A DNA stretch of 64,000 nucleotides from Camelus bactrianus (lineage: Eukaryota > Chordata > Mammalia > Artiodactyla > Camelidae). The stretch spans positions 62,193,176 through 62,257,175 of the forward strand of contig NC_133550.1 of NCBI RefSeq assembly GCF_048773025.1, read 5' to 3'. Positions within the stretch are counted from its first letter, which is position 1, and each line of letters starts with the position of its first letter. The notes beneath the pieces are model-generated. The model was not told the origin of the DNA. It did not search any database and saw only the letters and a list, made by a program, of their open reading frames with translations. This document shows, piece after piece, positions 9,975 through 19,700 of the stretch. Made by a program: the position numbers and the translations under genes.

Positions 9975-10150
9975 CCATGTGTTCAGCTTTTCACCCTTGA
10001 GTATGTTAGCTGTGGGTTTGTCATATCCGGCCTTCCTTATGTTGAGGTACCTTCCCTCAATGTCTGCTTTCTGTAGAGTTTTTATAGTAAATGGATGTTA
10101 AATTTTATCAAAAGTTTTTTCTGCATCTATTGACATAATCAAATGTATTT
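9975..10150 (-). mobile_element. L1 ORF2 fragment, inverted
   Basis: The phrase 'ttttctgcatctattgacat' is the reverse strand of the L1 reverse-transcriptase region. It is flanked on both sides by + strand L1 pieces, which suggests an inversion or nested insertion. Confidence 0.6.
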
Positions 10151-10154
10151 TTTC

Positions 10155-10610
10155 TTCCTCTAAATTCAGCAACAAGACATTGATGTCCACTCTCGCCACT
10201 TTTATTCAACACAGTTTTGGAAGTCCTAGCCACAGTAATCACAGAAGAAAAAGAAATAAAAGGAATCCAAATTGGAAAGGAAGAAGTAAAAACTGGCACT
10301 ACCTGCAGATGACATGATACTATACATCGAAAATCCTAAAGATACTGCCAGAAAACTCTAGAGCTCATCAATAAATTCAGTAAAGTTGCAGGATACAAAA
10401 TTAATATACAGAATTTATACAAAGGAATGCTACTCAGCCATAAAAAATGGTAAGACAATGCCATTTGCAGCAACATGGATGGCCCTGGAGAATGTCATTC
10501 TAAGTGAAGTAAGCCAGAAAGAGAAAGAAAAATACCATATGATATCATTCATATGTGGAATCTATGGAAAAAGAAAACACAGAACATAATGCTATTGAAC
10601 AAGAAAAGTT
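10155..10610 (+). mobile_element. L1 fragments, reverse transcriptase and 3' end
   Basis: 10,155-10,410 resembles the ORF2 stretch after the catalytic centre ('gcagatgacatgatactata'). It then jumps to the ORF2 end ('caacatggatggccctggag') at about 10,415, so an internal part is missing. Two elements or one deleted element are both possible. Confidence 0.7.
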
Positions 10611-10615
10611 AAACA

Positions 10616-11076
10616 TGAAATTCTCTCTCTGTGTTTGCTTGGGCCTCCTCCCTCCCTCCCTTATGTGCAGTACGCATCTGCACGTTAACCAGAGCTCTTC
10701 AAAGGTGGGAGCGCCTGCTCAACCAGAAAGATCAATTTTTTTCCTTTCTTCTGATGCTATCAACGTTACTTCTTAAGAGAATAGTGATTGTTCCCACCTC
10801 TGTAGGGGGTCATGGTGACTTGCTGCTCGCCTTGTCTGTGCTTACCTGGACTATGTATCCTTGGTAAACTTTATGTAAAATATCAGTATGTCATTTTGAT
10901 GTATGAGCCTTTGTCTCAAAAATGTATATGACTGTGCCTCTGACTTCTAACTAATAGGTGGAACAATTCTTAGAGCTTTCTGAGAATCTGCTTCCTGGGT
11001 TATAATGCTCAGTTTGGCTAAAATAAAATTCCCTCTTTTCTTCTTAACTTAATAGTTAATTGAATTTTCGTTGACA
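10616..11076 (+). mobile_element. Solitary LTR fossil
   Basis: A 0.46-kb stretch opening with TG and closing with CA. It carries an AATAAA-type signal (AAAATAAAATTCCC near 11,020) about 50 bases before its end, followed by a short T-rich U5-like part, which is typical of class I LTRs. No retroviral gene adjoins it. Family not assigned; boundaries approximate. Confidence 0.45.
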
Positions 11077-11269
11077 CGAGGAAACATCAGATGAGCCCAA
11101 GTTCAAGGGCCCACTTCAGATAGCTCACTTACCTGTCATTGGACATACAGCACCCATAGCTGGGGGGAGCAGGGAAGGGAATTGGGAAAAAGAGCATTTT
11201 GTTGGATAACTGCCACTTCCTCTCCTCCCAAATAATGAAGGTTCTGTCAGCAGAAAGACAAATTGCGTG

Positions 11270-11670
11270 TTGGTAGGTAACTGTCAAGAGCTGATTTGTG
11301 TCTCCACTTAAAATTCATGTGTTGGAGTCCTAACCCCCAGGACCTCATGTGGCTGCGTTTGGAGATAGAGCCTTTAAAGAGGTGATTAATTTAAATGAGA
11401 TCATACGGGAGAAACCTAAGCCAGTGTGAGTGGTGTCCTCATAAGAAGAGGGGAGTAGGACACAGACACACACAGAGGGAAGACCAGGTGAAGACATGGG
11501 GAGAAGAGGGCCGTCTACAAGCCAAAGAGAGGCCTCGGGGGAAACCACTCTACCGACACCTTGATCTCAAACTTCTAGCCTCCAGAACTGTGAGAATATA
11601 AATTTCTACTGTTTAAGCCCCACCCGTCTGTGGTCCTTTGCTCTGGTGGCCCTAGGACACTGATACGGCA
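11270..11670 (+). mobile_element. MaLR-type LTR (MLT1-like) fossil
   Basis: Recognisable blocks are 'aaaattcatgtgttggagtc', 'tggtgtcctcataagaagag', 'gaagaccaggtgaagacatg' and 'agcctccagaactgtgagaa', in the order of MLT1 LTRs. It is an old placental repeat with no coding capacity. Confidence 0.75.
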
Positions 11671-11950
11671 ACTAAGGCTGTCAGCATCAGTGCGGCACTG
11701 CGTTGGGGAGCGCAGGACTCAGGAGACAGTCAGCCCAGCCGGGCCCTTCTTCAGCAAGAAGTGGGTACAAAGAACCAGAAGCCGGGGTTGGGGGTGTAGG
11801 TGCTTCATGGCTGTTGGAAGCACTTTATTCCCTCTTATTGTTTGTGTCCTGACCTTGACGTCCATGTCAGAAGCCTCTTGGGAAGAACCTCCCACTCCCA
11901 TAGGAACTAGCCTGGCTGGTTATTTCTGGAAAGCTGACCACTCTGTTCAA

Positions 11951-11980
11951 TTTTAGTATATGTGCTGCCAAAGCGAGCAC
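11951..11980 (-). pseudogene. Truncated U6 snRNA retrocopy (first 30 nt) with target duplication
   Basis: Read on the - strand from 11,980, the sequence is the 5' end of U6 snRNA (GTGCTCGCTT then GGCAGCACATATACTAAAA) with one mismatch. The 16-bp direct repeat 'tgaccactctgttcaa' flanks it at 11,935-11,950 and 11,981-11,996. There is no poly(A) tail. A precise RNA 5' end plus a target duplication shows insertion by retrotransposition. It lacks the 3' three quarters of U6 and cannot be functional. Confidence 0.88.
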
Positions 11981-12097
11981 TGACCACTCTGTTCAAATGT
12001 CACAATGTCCAGAGTGGGTGTGTTCCCGAGGTCTGTTTGGAAAACCAGACTTTGTTGCTCAGGAAGCCTGTTTCCACCCCTTACCAATCCTCCTGCG

Positions 12098-12112
12098 TGC
12101 GCCCTCTACTGG
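12098..12112 (-). promoter_or_regulatory. CTCF-like motif, - orientation
   Basis: On the - strand CCAGTAGAGGGCGCA matches the CTCF core CCASYAGRKGGCRSY at 14 of 15 positions. It lies between APOBEC3H and the CBX7 3' end. Binding is inferred only. Confidence 0.45.
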
Positions 12113-12322
12113 CTGCCCGTTCAGCTCCTGTTGGTTCCTCTCCCGCTCTGACCTCAGCCACTTTGCTACCTTCTGGAAATTCCTCACCATTTCTCCTTTG
12201 TTGGATGCCTCCTTTCCTGTTTTCCAGTCCTGCTATCCATCTTTCTCTCATTTCAGCTTGCATTTTATTAACTGGTTGCTTGACTGACATTTTACTGGGA
12301 TTTTAGGAGGGAGGAAAGAGAA

Positions 12323-13000
12323 ATGCTTGGGGTCACTTTGGCATCTTGGACCAGAGCACTCACCATAGAGAAAACTCTTAAGAAATGGGAGGATAGGATG
12401 AACTATCTACCTATCTGGTGGTGGATGACAGCCAGCCCCTGTCCTTGTCCCCCCAGGGCCTGTACAACAAGCCCAGCATGGAATGGCCACGGTGGAAGAA
12501 ATGGAGACTACGAATGGGGCCAACAGCATGCGCTTCCTCTCACAAAGCCGGTCCCAAGGTTCGTTACTGCAGCTGATGAGTGTCCAACCTGTCAGAGGTG
12601 GACACTGAGGGCAGGCCCTCGATGTGGTGCCATCCTTCAAGGAGATGGGCTGGAAATTTCATGGCAAGTTGATTACATTGGACTTTTTTCCTACTGGAGG
12701 GGTCAGCTGTTCACACTTACCACACCGGACACCCACTCAGGATGCGGGTTTGCCTTCCCTGTCCTCAGTGTCTATGCTGTCACCACCACCATCATCCTGC
12801 GGAGCTGGGGCCGTTGAGCTGTTTCTCCCTCTTTCACTGACACTTTCATGGCTGTGGCCACCACCATCCCCTGCCACTGGGTGGCCACGTGGCCTCTTAT
12901 CTGTTCTTCCCACTGCCTGTCCTGTTCCCATCCGGTCTCTACTCTCTTCCAGGGACGAACCCAAGTACAGATGTGCTTGGAGGGATCTCCTGACTCATGT
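12323..13000 (+). mobile_element. Endogenous retrovirus pol fossil (integrase part)
   Basis: A conceptual reading of part of the stretch gives CPTCQRW followed by SWQVDYIG and a DTHSGCGFAFP-like block, which resembles the zinc-finger and catalytic-core start of a retroviral integrase. It is a broken fragment with no LTR attached and several breaks. Class I affinity is likely but not certain. The right boundary is approximate. Confidence 0.65.
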
Positions 13001-13470
13001 TGGCTCTGACTACTACTCTCTGGGTTCAGTCAGGTGTGCTGAGCTTGGCTGAACAGAATAGTATATGAGAGTCAGCCCATGACAGTCCTGGGTTCCAGAA
13101 TCTGCAATGGCAGAGACCTGGGATGCTGACCACTCCTAGGCTCCAGGACGGAATATTCTTGGCAGGAAGCAGAGAAAAGATGGAGAAGAAATCAGAAGCA
13201 CTGCCCAGCCTCTGATGAGACCCTGCAAGGACCACGACAGTGGGCGTCCCCCTCCCGCCTCCGTCTCCACTCCCATTTCCAGCTCCCAATCACTTTCCCA
13301 CCTATCACCAGAATTAATCTGTACACTACATCTGGAAGTCTAAGAAAACTAAAGGACATGTCCAAGATCATGGCCAGTGACTGGCAGACCTGGGGCCAAG
13401 GTCCCCGTCTGCTGCCCCCAGAGCTGGAGCTCTTTCGCTGGCACAACTGTGACACAATCACAAGGAATGA
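13001..13470. other. Intergenic end next to the CBX7 3' terminus
   Basis: Contains a MIR-like stretch at about 13,335-13,440 read on the - strand. Otherwise unassigned. Transcription of APOBEC3H and CBX7 converges on this belt. Confidence 0.45.
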
Positions 13471-13501
13471 TCGGATGCTCAAGAGCTTTTTTAAAATCAT
13501 C

Positions 13502-13507
13502 TTTAAT
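13502..13507 (-). promoter_or_regulatory. Candidate polyadenylation signal ATTAAA of CBX7
   Basis: On the - strand ATTAAA is followed by an A- and T-rich stretch. It lies where the 3' end is expected from the usual CBX7 mRNA length. Cleavage would fall near 13,475-13,490. Confidence 0.45.
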
Positions 13508-16130
13508 GTACTTTTAATAATTTTTGCCTCATTTACCAGATAAATCATCTAAATAAATAGATGCTATACAGTCTCTTACCAATAACTATCAGTACAAAAA
13601 TAAAACCGTGCTCTGCGTCCACTCTAGCTCTCCCCGCACACACTGTCGGAAAAGGCATGTGCTTGGAATTGACTCGTGCCCCCAACCCCTCCCAAATACA
13701 TTCATTTAGTCTGAACAAAGCTCATGCTCATTCTGTGCAAAGGAAGCGTTCTTGTGCTAAGACCTTGAGGCCAGGCTGGCCAATTATAAAGCAAAAGCTA
13801 CACCACCTGACAAGCGAAGCGCCTTCCCTGGGGCAGGAGCAGAGGAGGAAGGTGGCTATGGGACCACAATCCTAAGAGCAGTGGTGGTCCTCGTGTGGCC
13901 CGGCAGCATTACAAGTGCCGTGCCAGGGTGGAGAACATTCTCCTTGCCCCACCCTGCAGCAAAAGAAAAGTACCAACCGGTCTCTCTACATTCAAAACAG
14001 GTGGGGCTGGGGGAAGGCAAGGCAGGTGGTCCAACTTTTTCAATGTTCCCCCCCAAGTGAGTACTGGCCTTCTCGGGTGGCGGTGGGGTGGGGTGGGGGG
14101 GTCATGTCTGCCTTGCCCCTCTCACCCAAGCCTGCTGAGTCGCTCAGGGCCGGTGGAGGCCTACAAGGCCACTCTCAACCCCTCATGAGGTCTCGTCCTG
14201 GGTCCTGGGCAGGAAGGTCCTAACAGCCCGCAGTCCTTCCCCCAGGGAGTCTCCACCACAGCTCCTGAGTCCTGCTCCCAGGGTCAGAGAGCAGGGAGCC
14301 CTGTGGGCCCTGAAGGCCTGAGAGGGAGGCAAGAAGTCTTCTACTGCAGCAGCCGCCTAATCCCACAAAAGAGCTGGGCAAACCTGCAAACTGCACAAAC
14401 ATCTCTTCAACGTGAGGAAGGAGGAGGCCCCATGTCCCCTAAGGGAGGGGGAGTGTGACTTCTGTTGGAAGCTGCCAGCCGAGTCCCAAAGCCAGGGCCA
14501 ACAGCATTCTGATAGAACGAGGCCCCTGCCTACTGCCCTCCTCCCCTCTGCTGGGACCCCCTGTTCTGGGACAGCCCCCAGATCAGGCTGCCCTTCCCCT
14601 CCGCAGGGTTCTTTCCCTGGTCCACCCCCACATACTCCTCTAGACTCAACCCCCTAGGCTCGGGGTGAATCAAGTCATCTGGTGGGTGGGGGAGAGCCAT
14701 CCCCCAATGGAAGCACTGAATTGACCCTGGACAACGAAGGAATAAGGAGGAAGGAGAGACAGAGACTCAGGGATCTGGGATCTTGCCAGCAGGGCACCCC
14801 AAACAAAAATGGGGGGCAGGCTCTCTTTGGTTTGGGAACTTGGGAAGAAAGGGTCTAGAGAAAGAACTGCCCTATTTGAGCCTCAGCAAGATTCTACTGA
14901 CTTCCTCAAGTCAGGCTGTGGAGACAGCCCTGGAAGAGGGCAGCAGGGAGACTGGAGTGCCTGGTCTGAGGGGAGGGAGCCAGCCTTTCTCTTGCTCCCC
15001 TGGTGCCCACCCTTAACCTGGCTTTTTCTCTCCTACAGGGCCTGGAGAGGGGAGCGGTCACTCCTCACTGCCAGAGAAGCTACTAGGCCACGGGGCACAT
15101 TTGTATAGACCAGAAACTGAGTGCCCCCTCCTCTGGCAGACACAGCCTCTTGCCAGGGCGTGGGGCTTGTCCACACCCTGATGCACCATCCACTACAGCA
15201 TGACCACAGGAAGACATGGCAGAGGTCCCCCTGACAGGAAAACAAGGTTAGCCCCAGCTGCAGCACTGAGGGTGGATGGAGAGGAGACAGAGTGGAAGGA
15301 GGAATGGCGTCAGGAGTTGAGGGCTGTCCTGAGAAGGTGGTGGGACGCTCCCTCCCTCCCTGACCACCCACATCTGGGTTGGCTGAGTCAGAAGGGAGGG
15401 CAAAAAAAGAGGGAAAAGGTAAGGGCTGGAAAGTCACCTGAGTCAGAGGGAACGGGAGCCCAGGGATGGAGGGGAGAACAGAGCTCAAGTGCTTCAGAGC
15501 TGGTGCTGGTGCACAGCACACCTGCACGGAGGACACTTGCGCACCTGCGGCTGGCCAGGTGAATCTGCAAAACTGCATCCGCATGCCTGGAGCATCGGAG
15601 GCCATCCCCTTCCCTCAAACACACACACCGGCTGGACCCTTGCCCTCCACTGACAGCTGCCAGCACACCGAGTTGAACAGATCCTGTCAGGTGAAGTGCT
15701 GAGCAAGGTGCGGTGAGTGAGGGGTGCCCGTGGCAAACTTTTGTGCTGTGGATCACCCTCTCCATTCACCTGGTAAGAGTTTCTAAACAGGAGGTTTGCA
15801 AGACGCACTGCACACATCTGTGGACATGTGCACGCAGTCATGTGGGCAGTATGCACACACCCACGCAGCTGGGTGTGCAAGGGAGCAGTTTTCACAGGTC
15901 AGGTGAGGGGGGAGCTCTCAGTGGAAGGAGCTCAGCTGGCAGCCGCCCCCAGGGAAATGGAGAGATCTTTCTAAAGGGACAGGGTGGCCCACTCCACAAT
16001 CTCAAAGCCTCCTCCAGCCCCGCAGCTCTCTGACCCAATCACTTTTGGTCAAAGCCAGCCTCCATATCCCCCCCACAAAGCTGGAGTGGAAAGTTAAAAA
16101 TAAAGAGCGCCCCCCACCCCGCCCAACATA

Positions 16131-16175
16131 CACACACACACACACACACAAACACACATACACACACATCACACA
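16131..16175 (+). repeat. (CA)n microsatellite in the CBX7 3' UTR
   Basis: An interrupted CA run of about 45 bases; in the CBX7 transcript it reads as (UG)n. Such runs vary in length between individuals. Confidence 0.9.
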
Positions 16176-16573
16176 AGAAAAGGGGAAACCAACCAGAAAG
16201 GCTGGGTGGGCTGCTCAATGGGGAGGGTTCAGGCCTTCCTCCTTTGTTCTGGGACCAGCCGCTGTCTATCTAGAGAAGAATCGTGACAGAAGTGTCCCTA
16301 TCCCCAACCTGCCTTGGAGATGGTACCCCACCTGACAGAGCAGCGCCAGGCCCCCCCCAGGCCCAGCCGTGGACACATCTGCGGCCTCTCTGTAAACATC
16401 CGCGCAGAGAAAGGGGCGGGGCGAAGGGAGAGTGTGGGGATTTCACCCCCTTCTCCTGTTCAATGTTTCTTTTGTTAAATAAAATAATTATCCCGCCCCT
16501 CCCCCTCCCCCTTTCTGGAAATCCCCACCCCAAGCCCAAAAGAAAACAGTTTAAGAAGAATAAAAATGGTGAT

Positions 16574-16731
16574 TCAGAACTTCCCGCTGCGGTCTCGGAA
16601 GAAGCCCTCGGCTGCCTGGGCCTCGCGGAAGGTGACGGTGATGGAGTTGGCCGTGATATCGGTCACTGTCACTTCACTTGGGGGGAGCGTGGGTGTCCAG
16701 GAAGGGGGCCCCTCGGCCAGATCTGCATCTG
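16574..16731 (-). CDS. CBX7: CBX7 coding exon 6 and stop
   Basis: Acceptor CTGCAG before 16,731. It encodes residues 200-251: DADLAEG, then the C-box SEVTVTDITANSITVTF and the terminal RDRSGKF. The C-box anchors CBX7 to RING1A/B. Confidence 0.95.
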
Positions 16732-19700
16732 CTGCAGCCACGGGACAAAGAAAGAAAGACGGGGACAGCGTTGGCAACAAGGTGGGGAAGGTGGGAGTGG
16801 GCGGCAGCATGTCGACCACCTCCCATCCCACCCCCAACACCAGACCATCTTCTGAGTCTCCAGCCAGGGCAGGGCTGGTTCAAGGACGGACACACAGGAG
16901 GAGGTAGCTACATTTATCTTCCCAGGCTGGACACGAGCTCATCCCGAGCAGGGCCATAGGAAGAGCGCCGGGCTGGGCGCCAGGGCCCCCGCAGGCTGCG
17001 TGGCCTACAGAGCACCCAGGCCCTCTCTGGGCATGGGGCCAGCTGGGCCTGACGACTCGAGGGGCCTTTCCAGCTCTGAGGGGCCCTGGGCCTGGCCGCC
17101 TTACCCTCCTCTTCGGGGGGCTGCTCAGCAGGCTCCCACTCGCTGGCCGCCTGCAGGACGTCCGTGGCCGGTGACTCCTGAGGGAAGAGCTCCCGTCGAT
17201 GGCTGTGACTCTCCAGGTTGGGCCCGCGGGGCGGGAACTTCTTGCGTGAGAGCCGCAGGTACTTGTGGGCCTTGCGGGGCTTGCGGAGCGGGAAGGGCAA
17301 GGTGGGCACCAAGGGGCCCTTGTCCACCAGCTCGGGCGCCCCCGCCTTGACCACCCCCTCGGGGCTCCCGCTGCCGAGTGGGCGCGTCAGGGAGAAGCAG
17401 AGCTTCTCCTTGCCCTTGGCCTTGTGGGAGCTCCGCAGGTCCATGCTGTACAGCCGCTGCGGGGGCAAGCCAGGGCACGGCGGGTCAGCCCTGCCCTCCC
17501 ACCCACTGCCGCGCCTTTGCTCATGCTGTTCCTCCCACCCGGAGTGCCCTTCCCCACGTTTCCCAGCTAGAAGCCCGCCACCACCCCACCCCCCACCAGC
17601 ACCCCTCACCGCCCAGAGTGCTGCCCTTGACCAGACCCAGCCCTGGCCCCACGGCCTGGCCCAGCGCAGCCCACGGGTGCGGCCTTATCTCCCCAGCGCT
17701 CTAAGTGGCTCAGGGACAGGACCACAGGGCATACTCCTTTGGTACACAGCAGAAGAGCACACAAGGCTACAAACTGAAAACTCACCAACAAAAACCAAAC
17801 CTGGATTGATGAGGCATATAAATTAAGGAATTATTCTTCACTATAGGATAGGAATCTTTGTTTCTAAAGGGCCCCCAAAAGCTGAAACAGCCAGCTCGCC
17901 AGGGCTATGGTGGTAGGCGCAGGGCTCTGAAATTTCTTGGGGCAAGTCAACCAAGGGGCACACACAGCACTAGGTGCACCGTGTCACCCAGCCACAGGGA
18001 TGGTGCACTGCCAGCTGCCTGCAGACACCCTGGGACCCCTCCAGGGCACTCCTTGGCTCTGAGCTGCAGTGGCCCTACCAGGGTCCAGCCCTCTGTTGAC
18101 ATCCTGCTCACTCTCGTTAAAATGGGCTGGGAGGCACATTCTTCCACCATTCAAAGGCTGAAGTTTTGTCATTTGTGGATCTGTCTTATTGACTTTGGGG
18201 GAAATTTATACAAATCCAAGAAAGATCCTTGATGCTTAAATGTTGGGAGGGCCTGGATCACTCTCGGACAGTACCTTCTTCTATGACCTGTCACCAGAGG
18301 CCAAGAGCTCCCAGGAAGAGAGTGAGGCCATCAAATGGGACCTGTAAGTCAAAGTTTTGCCCCATCTCAAGTTGGGAGCAAAGATCTCATGTGCAAACTC
18401 CATTCCCAGTCCCACCTGCTAATGGCCATCACTCGGCAGGGGGTGTGGGTTGTTACGGTAATGGGAGGAGGGCTGAACCCAGAGGAGATTGCGAAAATAC
18501 TGCAATGTTAAGAGGGCTTATCCTATATGCAGCTTTATCAACACCCACTCCTTCAGCCTAGCTCTTAGGCTATCATCACAGGACTAGTAAACTCTCATAC
18601 AATTCTGTCCTCCTCTACTTCACCATGGGAAAATTACAGCCAATAACAGATCCAGGAGCACCAGGAGTCAGCTCTGGGCTTTAATCCAATTGTGTGATTC
18701 TGGGTAAACTACTGGCCTCCCTAAGCCTCAGTTTCTTCATCAGTGAAATGATGCAGAAACTGACACAGCCAGCCTCCAAGACAGCTCCAAATACCCACCT
18801 CTGGGAATTCACACCTGTGTGGAGTCCCCTCTACACTGAATACTGTGGTGTGGGACTTTCGAGGTTAAGTCACTTAAGACACTGTGCTTTGTCCTTGCTC
18901 TCTGTCTTGGATTGCCCACTCTGGGGGAAGCTAGTGGCCATACTGGGAGGCCACCCAGTGGTGCCATGGAGAGGTCCAGTGGTGAGGAACCAGGCCTCCT
19001 GTCTACATCCAGCACTGATACACTGGGCATGAGTAGCCACACTGGAAACAGATCACTCAGGCCCTTGTCAAATCTTCAAGTGAGTGGTTCCCAGAAGACA
19101 TCATGGCTGTAACCTGAACTAGAATCACTAAGGACCAGCTAAAGCACTCCCAAATTCCTGACCCACCAAGACTGTGTGATACAGTAAGTGTTTATTGCTC
19201 TAAGTTAGCTCAGTTTATTGCTAAGTTGTTACACAGCAATAGATGACTGATACACCTTCCCTGTAGGTTTGGTGTGCAGATGAAGTGTGTTCATTTGTGA
19301 AGAGCATGGAGCCCAGAGTTTAGCGTGGAGAAGATGTTTGACTGATGCTACTCCCCTTCCCAGGACCCAATTCACACCAAATTCTGTGGAACCTGCCCAC
19401 CGCTGGAAGGCAGGCCCATCTATTCTGGCAAAAGCCTCAGGTGATTTACAATTAAGAGTGAACAGGAGGCTGGGCACGGCTCACACTTCACGTGGACCAA
19501 GAGGCCTTGTTTTTTGGCTTTAAATACCTGGGTGAGCCTTATTAAATTAAGGGCAGCACATAATCTTATCATCCTGATTTTACACATGAAAAAACAAGCT
19601 CAGAGGCTTGCCTTCAATCACATAACTACATTACTTGAGGCTCCATCCTCTTTTCAGTGCAAACCAGAGAAGGCAGCAAAGTGTCCCCAAGACCTGGGTA

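Larger units (their letters stand above)
11671..12320. other. Intergenic stretch holding a U6 retrocopy and a CTCF-like motif
   Basis: Unique-looking sequence apart from the 30-nt U6 piece at 11,951-11,980 and the CTCF-like motif at 12,098-12,112. No exon is visible. Confidence 0.5.
13475..16573 (-). other. CBX7: CBX7 3' UTR
   Basis: Sequence from the stop codon at 16,574 down to an ATTAAA signal at 13,502-13,507 on the - strand. The implied length of about 3.1 kb agrees with my recollection of human CBX7 mRNA (about 4 kb with a 0.76-kb coding region). It carries a (CA)n run at about 16,131-16,175 on the + strand and a G-rich stretch at 14,080-14,101. The left end is inferred. Confidence 0.6.

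Noticed and set aside
15033-15605. A 190-codon open frame on the - strand
   Set aside because: It lies inside the CBX7 3' UTR, overlaps other open frames in GC-rich sequence, and the product resembles no family I know.
16131-16175. A CRISPR-like or other spaced repeat array
   Set aside because: It is a simple CA microsatellite. No spaced direct repeats of the CRISPR kind occur in the window, as expected for a mammal.
16914-17609. A 231-codon - strand open frame around CBX7 exon 5
   Set aside because: Only 17,105-17,456 is coding. The ends of the frame are intron, as shown by the splice sites and the known CBX7 protein.
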